From: Phragmitibacter sp965284365
Lineage (GTDB): Bacteria; Verrucomicrobiota; Verrucomicrobiia; Verrucomicrobiales; Verrucomicrobiaceae
NCBI GenBank assembly: GCA_965284365.1
Contig: OZ260079.1
Coordinates: 868,001-932,000, forward strand
Reading direction: 5' to 3'
DNA length: 64,000 bases
Made by a program: the position numbers and the translations under genes. The first letter of the stretch is position 1. Each line of letters starts with the position of its first letter. The notes under the pieces were generated by a model. The model did not search any database, was not told the DNA's origin, and was given only the letters and a program-made list of their open reading frames with translations. This document shows, in pieces, positions 49,153 to 57,243 of the stretch.

Positions 49153-50610
49153 TCAGAGGCGGACGCCCTGGAGCACCTTGAGTGTCTGGCGTACGGAGCG
49201 CAGCTCACGGTCATTGGTCTTCTGGCCGCGCTGGATCTGCCGCAGTTTGGCGGACAGATCGCGGAGACGGGTTAGTCCGCTTCCGAACGTGCCGCGGAGT
49301 TCTTCTACGACTTGAAGCGCTTCCTCGACGGAGGGTTCGCCCGAAGTGGGAGAACCAACTGATTCATTCGTCAGTTGAGGCTCGCAGTAGCGACGCTGTG
49401 GTGCGGCGACGCCGGTGTGTGGTGAACGCGCTGGTGGAATTGCCTGGACGGGTGGCGGCACCTGAGCGGGAGGTTCTGTCTGATCATGGATCCTAACCGG
49501 CATCACGATCATTTGACGGCCCTCGTGGCTGAACCGCAACGGTGAGATCGGATCAATGATGCCGATCTTGAGCAGACCGAACTCCAGAGCCTTCAGGAAC
49601 AACCGGCGGTCCAGATATACGGTGGTATCTGGGCCGGTGTAGCTGGCTCCCTGGATGAGGGTGCGCAGCCAGGGGGCGTCTCCAGTTGCTTTGCCCATGA
49701 GGTGCAGTTGGCCTTGGCGGCACTCCAGTCCCATGGTCCGGTAGGTTTCTTCGTGGCAGGGCAGCAGACCAACAGCCCGTTCCACGGCATCAGAAGCAGA
49801 CGGATCAAGTGTGATGCACGTCTGTTCCTGTTGCGGGTTCGGCACGACGTTCCTCCAGTCGGGGTATTTGCCGTCCACGGTCTTGCTGATGAACCGCCAA
49901 CGGCGGCTGCTGAACTGCACATAGGTCTGGTCGAGGCCTTCTGCATTCCCGGCGCGCAGTTGCCATTCACCGTCGAGATTGAAGTCGCGCCATCCCAGGA
50001 ACTTGTGTTTAGGAATGATGAGCGATTCCTTCAGCGGCAGCGAAAACGAATTGCTGCTGTAGAGGTGACGGCCATCGGTGCCGACCAGATAATGAGCATT
50101 CGGTTTGCTGGCATCAAGGTACGCTCCCATCAACACAACCCGCCCCGGATCGTTGCTGGAACAGGCCAGCGCCTGCTGCAACGAGGTTCGCACCGGATCC
50201 AGTAGTTTGATGGAAGGTTGTTTCAGCCGGGGAATGACCGGGAAGTCCGCGAGCCGGTGCGGCTTGATCTCCACTTCATTGGCATGACCTGCCAACGGGA
50301 ATCGGGCGGCAACATCTCCCTTGTCAGAGAGGATGAGTTCCAGGGACTCGCCTTTGCCAAAGGTTTTGGCAAGACGGGTGAGTTCCTCCAGATTGACGAG
50401 CATGGCGAAGGGCGATCCGGAGGCGGGCTGCTCGAAACGCACGGTCACGAATGAATTGAGATCACAGCCGGTCAGGCAGATCCAGCCTTCGGAGGTGCGC
50501 TCCACGCGGAGGCATTGTAAGGCCGGCAAGGCTGCCTGGCGGTTGACGACTTTGGCGAGGCCGGTGAGGGCCGGTTTGAGTTCTGCGATGGGCAGGGTAA
50601 TGGCATGCAT
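49153..50610 (-). CDS. dnaN: DnaN-like DNA polymerase III beta sliding clamp with C-terminal tail
   Basis: 485 residues; cellular clamps have about 370. The clamp part runs to about residue 370 with three repeated domains (LPIAELKPALTGLAKVVNRQ at the start, VLMGAYLDASKPNAHYLVGT-DGRHLY in the middle, GIIDPISPLRFSHEGRQMIV and VMPVRI at the end, near the usual MPMRL). A Pro-rich linker and a coiled coil (EEALQVVEELRGTFGSGLTR, LRDLSAKLRQIQRGQKTNDR) follow. It may load a module-specific polymerase, ligase or nuclease on DNA. Accessory clamps like this occur on mobile elements. Confidence 0.85.
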   Translation of the reverse strand: MHAITLPIAELKPALTGLAKVVNRQAALPALQCLRVERTSEGWICLTGCDLNSFVTVRFEQPASGSPFAMLVNLEELTRLAKTFGKGESLELILSDKGDVAARFPLAGHANEVEIKPHRLADFPVIPRLKQPSIKLLDPVRTSLQQALACSSNDPGRVVLMGAYLDASKPNAHYLVGTDGRHLYSSNSFSLPLKESLIIPKHKFLGWRDFNLDGEWQLRAGNAEGLDQTYVQFSSRRWRFISKTVDGKYPDWRNVVPNPQQEQTCITLDPSASDAVERAVGLLPCHEETYRTMGLECRQGQLHLMGKATGDAPWLRTLIQGASYTGPDTTVYLDRRLFLKALEFGLLKIGIIDPISPLRFSHEGRQMIVMPVRIHDQTEPPAQVPPPVQAIPPARSPHTGVAAPQRRYCEPQLTNESVGSPTSGEPSVEEALQVVEELRGTFGSGLTRLRDLSAKLRQIQRGQKTNDRELRSVRQTLKVLQGVRL

Positions 50611-50649
50611 AGGGTATCGGTTCCTTTTTGGTTTTAGGTTTAACGCAGA

Positions 50650-50681
50650 CAGCCCATGCGCCGGGGACGGCGCATGGGCTG
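50650..50681 (-). terminator. Hairpin behind the WGR-ligase gene
   Basis: 13-bp perfect stem CAGCCCATGCGCC / GGCGCATGGGCTG with a 6-nt loop, 32 nt past the stop codon at 50713. Confidence 0.6.
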
Positions 50682-50712
50682 CAGGGGTCAGTAGCGTGGT
50701 TAAATCCCGGTA

Positions 50713-51774
50713 TTAGCCGGGTTTGTATTTGAGCTGAGAGGTGGCGCAGTGTTCTACGGGGATGTCGTCCCGGGTGCCCTGGTAGGTGGGCTGAAAGATG
50801 ATCCCGCTTTCCGGGAACGCGTAGAGGTAGCGGCACTCCACGACCTCGCCAACGTCTGGGATGGCATGGTTGGGCGGAATGGTGACATTGCCGGCTGGGA
50901 CAGGTTCGCCGTCACGGTAGAGTCCCAGCACGATGCTGCGCTGGCGGTTGTGAGCAGTGACGATGAACGATGCGCTTTCCCAGAACTTCCATTTGAGTTG
51001 GGTACCTCCAGAAGCTGGCCTTCCGGGGGTGTAGGGGGCATTGCGATCCTTGAAGACCACACCTTCCTTGTTGGCGGCGCGGATGGCTTCAACGGCAGCC
51101 CGTTTTTCTTGAGGCGCCTTGTGCGTAGAGACCGGGATGATAGGGGTGCTATCCTCCGAAGCTTCGCTCAGCAACTGTTGCAGAAACCAGAGGCGTTCAT
51201 GATAGGGTCGCGGACGCAGGTCTTCTTCACCAAGACGGAGCAGGTCAAACACGTGAAACGTGTCACCAACCTGCTCTCCATCCAGGATGTAACCAGTCGT
51301 GAAGCGCTCAGCCGTCTTCAGCAGAGGCTCTGGAATCGCCACGGCTTTGCCCTGACGGTTGAGCGCGGTCACCCCAGAGCCGTTCAGGCACAGCAGCAAC
51401 CGACGACCGTCAAACTTCTCCTGCATCCAATAGTCCGGTTGCTGGATCAGTAGCAGAGCTTCCCTTTCGTCCACTGCGTTAACCAGTTGAGGAAGAATGC
51501 CGGGAGAGAGTGAGGCGTTGCTTGGGGGCTGATAAGCTGGCTGGCTCTCGCCTGGCTGGTAGCCTTTGGAGAGTTTCTCGCGGATGAGTTTCTCGTAGAC
51601 TTTCCGGGCGTCACCATAGCTCACCGGAGAGGTGGTTTTATGGCCGAACTGCATGGCAGCGCCACGCCGGCCGAACTGGAAGCGGACGATGTGTCCGTCT
51701 TGGCAAGGCTCGATGGACGCGGCATACACCTTGTCCGATCCGCCTTGGCGGTAGTAGAGAGTCGTTTGTTCCAT
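50713..51774 (-). CDS. WGR-domain ATP-dependent DNA ligase
   Basis: 353 residues from the ATG at 51772-51774. Residues 1-75 are a WGR domain (YYRQGGSDKVYAASIEPCQD, VRFQFGRRGAAMQ). The ligase part has all nucleotidyltransferase motifs: I EKFDGRR with Lys120, III ILDGEQVGDTFHVFDLL (165-178), IV KEGVVFK, V LKWKFW (260-265), then an OB-fold (AGNVTIPPNHAIPDVGEVVE). It seals nicks in duplex DNA. WGR domains bind DNA ends or nucleic acids in PARP and LigD-linked systems. Encoded beside the clamp-like protein and a nuclease, so it likely serves element replication or repair. Confidence 0.9.
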   Translation of the reverse strand: MEQTTLYYRQGGSDKVYAASIEPCQDGHIVRFQFGRRGAAMQFGHKTTSPVSYGDARKVYEKLIREKLSKGYQPGESQPAYQPPSNASLSPGILPQLVNAVDEREALLLIQQPDYWMQEKFDGRRLLLCLNGSGVTALNRQGKAVAIPEPLLKTAERFTTGYILDGEQVGDTFHVFDLLRLGEEDLRPRPYHERLWFLQQLLSEASEDSTPIIPVSTHKAPQEKRAAVEAIRAANKEGVVFKDRNAPYTPGRPASGGTQLKWKFWESASFIVTAHNRQRSIVLGLYRDGEPVPAGNVTIPPNHAIPDVGEVVECRYLYAFPESGIIFQPTYQGTRDDIPVEHCATSQLKYKPG

Positions 51775-51807
51775 AGGTTTATTCCTTTTGGGGTTAGGGT
51801 TACATGA

Positions 51808-51845
51808 GAAGCCGGGGGCCGTCTTGCGGAGGGCACCCGGCTTCA
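51808..51845 (-). terminator. Hairpin behind the 169-residue membrane protein gene
   Basis: GAAGCCGGG..GCC paired with its complement (one mismatch), 34 nt past the stop at 51879. Confidence 0.5.
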
Positions 51846-51878
51846 GGAAGGCCTGTCTGACAGCGCGGCTGTTCCGGG

Positions 51879-52388
51879 CTATCGGGACCATGGGTTGCGG
51901 CTATCTGAGCGGCGGAAGGCCCGGATGACCCAGGCCACCGCCAAGCAGACTCCGATCAGCAGCAATGTCGCGAAGGGCGACTGCAGGAGGTTCGCCTGAA
52001 TAGTCCGGCAATGAACCACCCACGAACTGACACCTTCTAGCATGACGGTCATGAGAGGGCCGACGGTGATAGCCGGGATTGCCAGGAATAGGGCGACTCG
52101 CAAGTTGAGTCGGATCCATTCCCGAAGCCAGCCACCGGGTGAGATCCAGTATTCGGCTTTGCGGCACTGGTAACTGAGGACCTCGGCCGAGCGTTCAATA
52201 GGACCAAGCAGGTCGAATTCGCTGTCCACTTGGGGTGGAAGCAAGGCGGCGGGATGCCAAGCTTTTTTAGCCAGACTTTGCCGGGAGGGACGTTCGTCGT
52301 CGCCACGATGTTCCGGGAGATCACGGGGTCCGCCATCGTTCCAGTCGTCTTCATCAGGCCACCGGGGGTCAGGGAAGTCGGGTGTCAT
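51879..52388 (-). CDS. Membrane protein of unknown function
   Basis: 169 residues from the ATG at 52386-52388. Seen: an acidic, Asp/Trp/Pro-rich N-terminal part (FPDPRWPDEDDWNDGGPRDL), a middle segment with PIERSAEVLSYQCRKAEYWI, and two transmembrane helices (VALFLAIPAITVGPLMTVML, FATLLLIGVCLAVAWVIRAF). No family recognised. It overlaps the small lipoprotein gene by 20 nt, so the two are coupled. Perhaps a membrane partner of the module. Confidence 0.6.
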   Translation of the reverse strand: MTPDFPDPRWPDEDDWNDGGPRDLPEHRGDDERPSRQSLAKKAWHPAALLPPQVDSEFDLLGPIERSAEVLSYQCRKAEYWISPGGWLREWIRLNLRVALFLAIPAITVGPLMTVMLEGVSSWVVHCRTIQANLLQSPFATLLLIGVCLAVAWVIRAFRRSDSRNPWSR

Positions 52389-52665
52389 GGCGAGTCCTCG
52401 ATCCAAGGGTGGTTCCAATGAGAAGCATGACCGTGCAGCCAATCCCGAGGGATACGGCGATGGTCTTCCAATAATCAGTGGCACCTCGCTCGGCGTCAGC
52501 TCTGTCGCCGAGTTCGGCGTAGCGGCGGTGCATCTGCACCTGGTTTTCCAGTTCGGCGATGCGGCTGCGGGCCAGTTGATCCACCGGGGGTGGCGAGGCG
52601 GGCTGTTCGGAACAAGAGGCACAGGCAAATGCTGTGACTAGAAGAATGATGAGTGGTGTTTTCAT
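52369..52665 (-). CDS. Small lipoprotein with C-terminal membrane helix
   Basis: 98 residues from the ATG at 52663-52665. Seen: signal peptide with lipobox (LVTAFACASC), a helical stretch (DQLARSRIAELENQVQMHRR), and a hydrophobic segment (WKTIAVSLGIGCTVMLLIGT). Resembles the entry-exclusion or lysis-type lipoproteins of conjugative elements only in plan. Function unknown. Confidence 0.6.
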   Translation of the reverse strand: MKTPLIILLVTAFACASCSEQPASPPPVDQLARSRIAELENQVQMHRRYAELGDRADAERGATDYWKTIAVSLGIGCTVMLLIGTTLGSRTRHDTRLP

Positions 52666-52694
52666 AGGCAGATAGGGTTGGAGGTTAAAAGCAA

Positions 52695-52723
52695 AAGGCC
52701 GGTGCTTTTGAGGCACCGGCCTT
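52695..52723 (-). terminator. Hairpin behind the Fe-S nuclease gene
   Basis: 11-bp perfect stem AAGGCCGGTGC / GCACCGGCCTT, loop TTTTGAG, 38 nt past the stop at 52761; on the minus strand followed by TTGC. Confidence 0.65.
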
Positions 52724-52760
52724 GCTCAAGTGTTTGCGCAGTGAGTTCCGCCTGCTTGCA

Positions 52761-53609
52761 TCATTGCCATTGGCGGCACTCGTTGAAGAACTCACAGCTC
52801 TGGCACTGGAGACCGGGTGACGGCACGAAGTCAGACCGGTCGAGGCCTTCCACATACCCTTCCAGCAGACGGAACAATCGCCGTTGCTGGCGGTCGTCCA
52901 TCGGAGGCAGGGATGTGATGACGAGCTTGGGATGCTTCAGCTTGACCAAGTGATGCAGTTCTATGCCTTCCTCCTGGCGCTCGGTATTGTGACGGTAGAG
53001 AATAGCGTAGATAGAAGTCTGCACCTCATGCTGGTGGCCCACCTTCTCTGCATTGGGGGTGCTGGAGGTGGTCTTGTAGTCGATGATATGACCACATTGC
53101 ACGAGGTCCAGGATGCCGATGAGCCGGGGGAGCCCATGGTTGTCCATGACGGCTTCCACCGGGACTTCCACCGCCTCCGGCTTTACGCTCAAGACGGTGG
53201 TTGCGGATTCTCTCAGGTAGGTCTCGCACAGACGCCAAGCGGTGAGCTTGGCATCGGCTTCCTGTCCCTGCCAATCAATGACCTGATCCCGATCCCCTCC
53301 CGGTGAAGCTTCCCACGACAGCTCGAAAGCGTCGTGGGTCTGCTTCAGGGAAAGAGGATGACCGAGCCACCGAGCCTTGTGCCAGGCCTTCAGCACCTCA
53401 TGCACGGTATTACCGACATGAAGGGCTGGGGTCTTGGGCTTTGGCAGAGCCAGCACGTAGCGGAAGTAGAACTTCAGACGGCACTGCAGAAACAGGGTCA
53501 GCCGGGAAGCTGACACCGTCTGTTGCAGTGTGCTGATGGTCTTGCGTTCCGTGATCTCCGGCGGTGCTAGCGCAGGAGTGGTGGAGTGGGGTGGCAGAAC
53601 GGCGATCAT
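52761..53609 (-). CDS. PD-(D/E)XK nuclease with Fe-S cluster (AddB/Cas4/RecB-like)
   Basis: 282 residues. Seen: SASRLTLFLQCRLKFYFRYV with Cys43, the motif LHVGNTVHEVL (His70), nuclease core GILDLV (Asp168), HIIDYKT (Asp177, Lys179) and QTSIYAIL (Gln197). Three C-terminal Cys (269, 272, 278) with Cys43 match the four-Cys iron-sulfur knot of Cas4, AddB and Dna2. Likely a single-strand exonuclease or end-processing enzyme. Stop and start overlap with the next upstream gene by 4 nt. No Cas genes are near. Confidence 0.9.
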   Translation of the reverse strand: MIAVLPPHSTTPALAPPEITERKTISTLQQTVSASRLTLFLQCRLKFYFRYVLALPKPKTPALHVGNTVHEVLKAWHKARWLGHPLSLKQTHDAFELSWEASPGGDRDQVIDWQGQEADAKLTAWRLCETYLRESATTVLSVKPEAVEVPVEAVMDNHGLPRLIGILDLVQCGHIIDYKTTSSTPNAEKVGHQHEVQTSIYAILYRHNTERQEEGIELHHLVKLKHPKLVITSLPPMDDRQQRRLFRLLEGYVEGLDRSDFVPSPGLQCQSCEFFNECRQWQ

Positions 53610-54142
53610 GATGCGGTAGTGGGTTGTGGCCGTGGCCAGCGTTGCTGCCGAGGCTTCCCGGCTTTGGCTAGGAGTTCGTCAATGAGCTGGGAGGCCTGCA
53701 TCTTGTTCAGATGCCGGACGCCGGCACTGAAGAGTTGCTGGGCCAGATCCTCGACGTCCCCCTTGCTGAGGTTGTTCTCGTTTACGATGCGGAGGATGAA
53801 CCCCCGTTGACCGTCAGTACAGGACCAGCGCTCGCCGTTGGTGCCGCTACGGGGCGCAGCGGATCCGTTGGTGTAGGAGCCATTGCGCCGGTGCCCGTTT
53901 GTTTCGGGACCCCCATGGTGTTGGACATCATTGAGGCCGTAGCTGGTCGGATCCGGGATGAAGCCTACCTGCTGAATCTCCCGGTCTACTGATTGCTGGA
54001 GAAGCGAGTAGAGCTTCTGGCATTCGGCATCGACCTGGGAAAGGTCGGTGAGTTCGACTTCGAGTGAAACACTGAAGTTGTGGCTGCTGTAGGCAGGGAG
54101 CCCGAGTTTTTTACTGTAGTTGGCGGATAATTTGACTGCCAT
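53606..54142 (-). CDS. Unknown module protein co-translated with the nuclease
   Basis: 178 residues. Seen: a conserved-looking start (VKLSANYSKKLGLPAYSSHN, FSVSLEVELTDLSQVDAECQ), an N-terminal beta/alpha domain, a Gly/Asn-rich linker (NGHRRNGSYTNGSAAPRSGT), and a C-terminal helical part (GDVEDLAQQLFSAGVRHLNK, MQASQLIDELLAKAG). The C-terminal helices resemble small DNA-binding or UBA-like domains seen in plasmid single-strand DNA proteins. ATGA overlap with the nuclease gene suggests a complex. No family named. Confidence 0.6.
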   Translation of the reverse strand: MAVKLSANYSKKLGLPAYSSHNFSVSLEVELTDLSQVDAECQKLYSLLQQSVDREIQQVGFIPDPTSYGLNDVQHHGGPETNGHRRNGSYTNGSAAPRSGTNGERWSCTDGQRGFILRIVNENNLSKGDVEDLAQQLFSAGVRHLNKMQASQLIDELLAKAGKPRQQRWPRPQPTTAS

Positions 54143-54203
54143 AAGGATGATTTCTTTCGGTGTTTGGTTTCTGTTCGGTGGAGTCCCCTCGCCTGGAAAC
54201 GAA

Positions 54204-54234
54204 GAAGCCCGAGCTCTTGGCGAACTCGGGCTTC
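54204..54234 (-). terminator. Hairpin behind the small RHH-like gene
   Basis: 10-bp perfect stem GAAGCCCGAG / CTCGGGCTTC, 28 nt past the stop at 54262. Confidence 0.6.
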
Positions 54235-54261
54235 CCCGTTTGGTAAGAGGTTAAGCTGACC

Positions 54262-54474
54262 TCACTGCTTTGAATTGCAGCTAGTCGTGGATTGTCCCGG
54301 TGCGGCGGATGCCTTCACCTGTGCGATGAGCCAACCTGATGAAGTCTGAAGAGACTCGCTTAGGAGATGGTTCACCAAACGTGTCATCGGCATGTGCCGC
54401 AATCGCGCTTCGTGGTAGAGGGCACACACGATTTCCTTCCGGATGGTTGGGACGTAGTGACTTGGTCTGGGCAT
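54262..54474 (-). CDS. Small ribbon-helix-helix-like protein
   Basis: 70 residues from the ATG at 54472-54474. Seen: HYVPTIRKEIVCALYHEARL and RHMPMTRLVNHLLSESLQTS, the strand-helix-helix pattern of RHH regulators. Longer in-frame starts exist upstream but extend into the neighbouring gene with no family likeness. Possibly a repressor of the module. Confidence 0.5.
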   Translation of the reverse strand: MPRPSHYVPTIRKEIVCALYHEARLRHMPMTRLVNHLLSESLQTSSGWLIAQVKASAAPGQSTTSCNSKQ

Positions 54475-54581
54475 GGGATAGGACGACTTGTGGTCGTCAT
54501 ATTTATATAACACGGCGGAGCCCCTCATTGCACCCCGATGCCGCGTAGGCCGGCGCTTCGTCTTGCCCCAATGAGGGAAGT

Positions 54582-55298
54582 CTATCCTCGCAAGACAATA
54601 ATCTGTGGTCGTGAGGAAGGACGGTGTTTCCGGGTGTTTCGCTTGAACCGGGAACGCGCCTCGGGGGCCATGTTCGACTTGCGAGGCTCCCCATCCCCCC
54701 GAACGATTCGTTGATCGATCCAACGCGCCATTGCAACAAGTTCGCGCCGGTCGAAGCCGCGCATTTTGTCTTTTGCATAATCAACGCGAGTCTTCATGCG
54801 ATGCTCCGAATCTGCAGCAGGAACCCCTTTGACCTCTGGACCGTTGCTGCACCGGTTTGGCTCGGTTGCGATCACGTCCGGATTCGGAACCGGCTTTGTT
54901 TCGGCAGGTTTGGGATTATATGCCTTTTCCAGCAAGTAGGGAGCCTCCGCCTGGCTAGGTGAAACCGGCAGCGGGTGAGGCTGCATGGTTTCAGCTTTTG
55001 AACACTCAACATCCGTAGATTTTGAAGAATGCGCTGCGTTAGCGGCTTTTTTATGGTTCTTCGCGCCAGAGGATGTTTCGAGAAACTTCCGCACATCTTC
55101 TTCCCAAACAGTGATCATCGTTTTGTTATCTCCCATTGACACACAGCCATGGGGCAAGCCACCCGACTTACAGGCTTGTTGCAACTTTGCATAGGAGACA
55201 CCTACTTTCTTCGCTGCAAGCCTGAGCGCAATCGCTTGCGTAGCTCGGTTCGGAGTCTCAGGGCCATCATCGTTGGTGCTATATTCAGTTTTTTCCAT
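54582..55298 (-). CDS. Unknown protein with N-terminal helix-turn-helix
   Basis: 238 residues. Seen: an N-terminal part with IALRLAAKKVGVSYAKLQQA and MITVWEEDVRKFLE, like a MerR/excisionase-type winged helix, a long low-complexity Pro/Lys linker, then a basic end (DKMRGFDRRELVAMARWIDQ, RSRFKRNTRKHRPS). Probably a DNA-binding protein of the module. No specific family recognised. Confidence 0.5.
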   Translation of the reverse strand: MEKTEYSTNDDGPETPNRATQAIALRLAAKKVGVSYAKLQQACKSGGLPHGCVSMGDNKTMITVWEEDVRKFLETSSGAKNHKKAANAAHSSKSTDVECSKAETMQPHPLPVSPSQAEAPYLLEKAYNPKPAETKPVPNPDVIATEPNRCSNGPEVKGVPAADSEHRMKTRVDYAKDKMRGFDRRELVAMARWIDQRIVRGDGEPRKSNMAPEARSRFKRNTRKHRPSSRPQIIVLRG

Positions 55299-55398
55299 AT
55301 ACTTTTGTTTTCTATTTTTTGTTTTGAGTTGTCGCCTCGATCGGCCGGATCCGGAATATCCCGTCGGCCACTTCTTTGTTACTGATCGAGTGGTAAGG

Positions 55399-55437
55399 GG
55401 AGCTTGGCAGATCGGATGATCTGACCTGCCAAGCTCC
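55399..55437. terminator. Hairpin next to the group II intron 3' end
   Basis: GGAGCTTGGCAGATC and its complement with a short loop, the same type of unique palindrome as behind other module genes. The intron lies immediately beyond it, so it probably ended the unit the intron entered. Confidence 0.55.
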
Positions 55438-55485
55438 GGGTAATGTGGTGGGTTTCCGTGGCGTCACCGCCAACAGTCCCCCGTC

Positions 55486-55517
55486 AACCCGGCGTGCACA
55501 TCTCTATGCACCGGGCT
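55486..55517 (-). ncRNA. Group II intron domain V
   Basis: 32 nt that fold as AGCCCGG paired with CCGGGTT, a CG bulge, and TGCATA paired with TGTGCA around a GAGA tetraloop, with the catalytic AGC triad at the 5' side. It overlaps the last codons and TAG stop of the intron protein. Confidence 0.75.
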
Positions 55518-57243
55518 GCGCGCAGTTCGGTTGTTCGCATATCGATTCCCTCCCCGAGTGGCCACTTCTACATGAGACGTGAACCAGCGAGGAATGGGCT
55601 TTACCGCTTCCCTGGTGTGAGGTCAGGATAACCTCCATTCGGCCATTCAGGCGTTCTTTGCATTGGGAGCATCGCCCATGTTGTAGCTTTAGTTTACGGG
55701 TGAGCCATCCAGGGGTACCTGTATAGCGCCCCAGTCGGGTGCCCCAGTAAACAACGTCGCCATCGAAGTATGATCGATGGAATTGGAGGTTGGTGTGCTG
55801 GCGGATTTTCGTGTCCGTGAATTTAGCGAGTTTGCAGCATTTCCCGGTGAGAGAGTCCTCGCAGTGGATCACCCACTTTCCCTCTTTACTTCGAAGGAAC
55901 TTTTCGGCCACTTTTCTTCGACCCATCTTTTGGTGTCGCTTTCTGAGCCGACGATACATTTTATACCAGATCAAGTGGTCCAGCCTGGCGAAGGTTTCTG
56001 TGGACTGGATTCGATTGTAGGCGTTGCTCCAGCCCTTGATCACGGCGTTGAGCCGTATGATTGTCAAGGCTTCTGGTGAGATCCCTTTTATGCTCTCCTT
56101 TCCCTTATTGGGCTTGGTGGGGAGCAGGGTCTCGATAAGCCCGGAAATCTTCTGGTAGATCCTTGTCACCGTTTTCTTTGATGGTTTGATCTGTGTGTGG
56201 ATTTGTTTAAAGGCTTTCTTCTTGGCATATTTCCCGGTGCGGAACTGCCTGATATGGCAGCCCAAGAAGTCGAATCCCGTCGGGCCGTCGTTCTCTTCCA
56301 GCGTATGAACGATTTGGGTCTTGCCTGGGTGGAGATTGAGCCCCATGGGCTTTAGCCACTCCTCGATGAATGTGCGGCTCCTCTCAATAACCTCCTTGTG
56401 TTTATGGAGCACGATGAAGTCATCTGCGTATCCGATGGTGATGGGTGCTATTTTGCAGATTTTCCCGTCGGCTAAGTTCCATTGTATGGATGCTTCTGCC
56501 AGGGCTTCGGCCATGCCGTGGATGGCGATATTTGCTAGGAGTGGGGACAACGGGCCTCCTTGAGGAGTGCCTACGAGTGTCTCGGTAAACACCGAGCCCT
56601 TTAAGGCTCCAGAGCGGAGGATGCGTCTAACCGCTGTCCTCAGGGTGGGATAGGTGTCTAGTTTGCGCAAGAGTGCGTCTTGGTTCACCCGGTCGAAGAA
56701 TTTTTCGATATCCGCATCAAGCACCCATTTGGGTTGCCAGCTGATGCAGGTTCGGATGTTGAGAATGGCATCATGCACACTCCTGCCCTTGCGGAAGCCA
56801 TATGCTCTCGGCGAGAGCTTCGCTTCCCATTGTGGCTCTAACGCTAGCACGATCAGTGCCTGCAACGCGCGGTTGCGAATAGTGGGGATTCCCAAGGTTC
56901 TGACGCTGTCAGTCCCGGGTTTCGGTATATCCAACTGTCGAACAGGCTTGATTTTCTCGTCTAGACGGAGTGTTTGAAGTAGCTGCCATTTCTGTTTCGA
57001 GTTCAGGCTCGCGAGACCATCAATTCCCGCGGTATCTCTGCCTTTATTGCGCTCTGAGACTTGGCTCACCGCGACGTATCGGGCGGCTTGACTCTTGATG
57101 AGCAGTTTCTGGATGCGATGGGCGCCTTTGAGATCGCCCTTTAGCGAACATTGGAAGATTCGCCTTTGAAGGTGAAAGGTCTGCTTTTCGTATTCGAATT
57201 TTGGCAGACCTTCCCAAGGCTCAATTGAAGTTTTGATGTTCAT
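55504..57243 (-). CDS. ltrA: Group II intron reverse transcriptase/maturase
   Basis: 579 residues from the ATG at 57241-57243. Seen: RT0-RT2 region (RYVAVSQVSERNKGRDTAGI, LDIPKPGTDSVRTLGIPTIR, ALEPQWEAKLSPRAYGFRKG), active site YADD in ITIGYADDFIVLHK, RT-7 GFDFLGCHIR, the maturase domain X, and a Cys-containing zinc-like end (HGRCSQCKERLNG) that resembles a degenerate HNH. The C-terminus lies inside domain V, so it may be cut short or extended by the RNA fold. It splices the intron and copies it into DNA. Confidence 0.92.
   Translation of the reverse strand: MNIKTSIEPWEGLPKFEYEKQTFHLQRRIFQCSLKGDLKGAHRIQKLLIKSQAARYVAVSQVSERNKGRDTAGIDGLASLNSKQKWQLLQTLRLDEKIKPVRQLDIPKPGTDSVRTLGIPTIRNRALQALIVLALEPQWEAKLSPRAYGFRKGRSVHDAILNIRTCISWQPKWVLDADIEKFFDRVNQDALLRKLDTYPTLRTAVRRILRSGALKGSVFTETLVGTPQGGPLSPLLANIAIHGMAEALAEASIQWNLADGKICKIAPITIGYADDFIVLHKHKEVIERSRTFIEEWLKPMGLNLHPGKTQIVHTLEENDGPTGFDFLGCHIRQFRTGKYAKKKAFKQIHTQIKPSKKTVTRIYQKISGLIETLLPTKPNKGKESIKGISPEALTIIRLNAVIKGWSNAYNRIQSTETFARLDHLIWYKMYRRLRKRHQKMGRRKVAEKFLRSKEGKWVIHCEDSLTGKCCKLAKFTDTKIRQHTNLQFHRSYFDGDVVYWGTRLGRYTGTPGWLTRKLKLQHGRCSQCKERLNGRMEVILTSHQGSGKAHSSLVHVSCRSGHSGRESICEQPNCAQPGA

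Noticed and set aside
52761..53609. Cas4 of a CRISPR-Cas system
   Set aside because: The fold and Fe-S Cys match Cas4, but no other cas gene or array is in the window, so a general nuclease is the better call.
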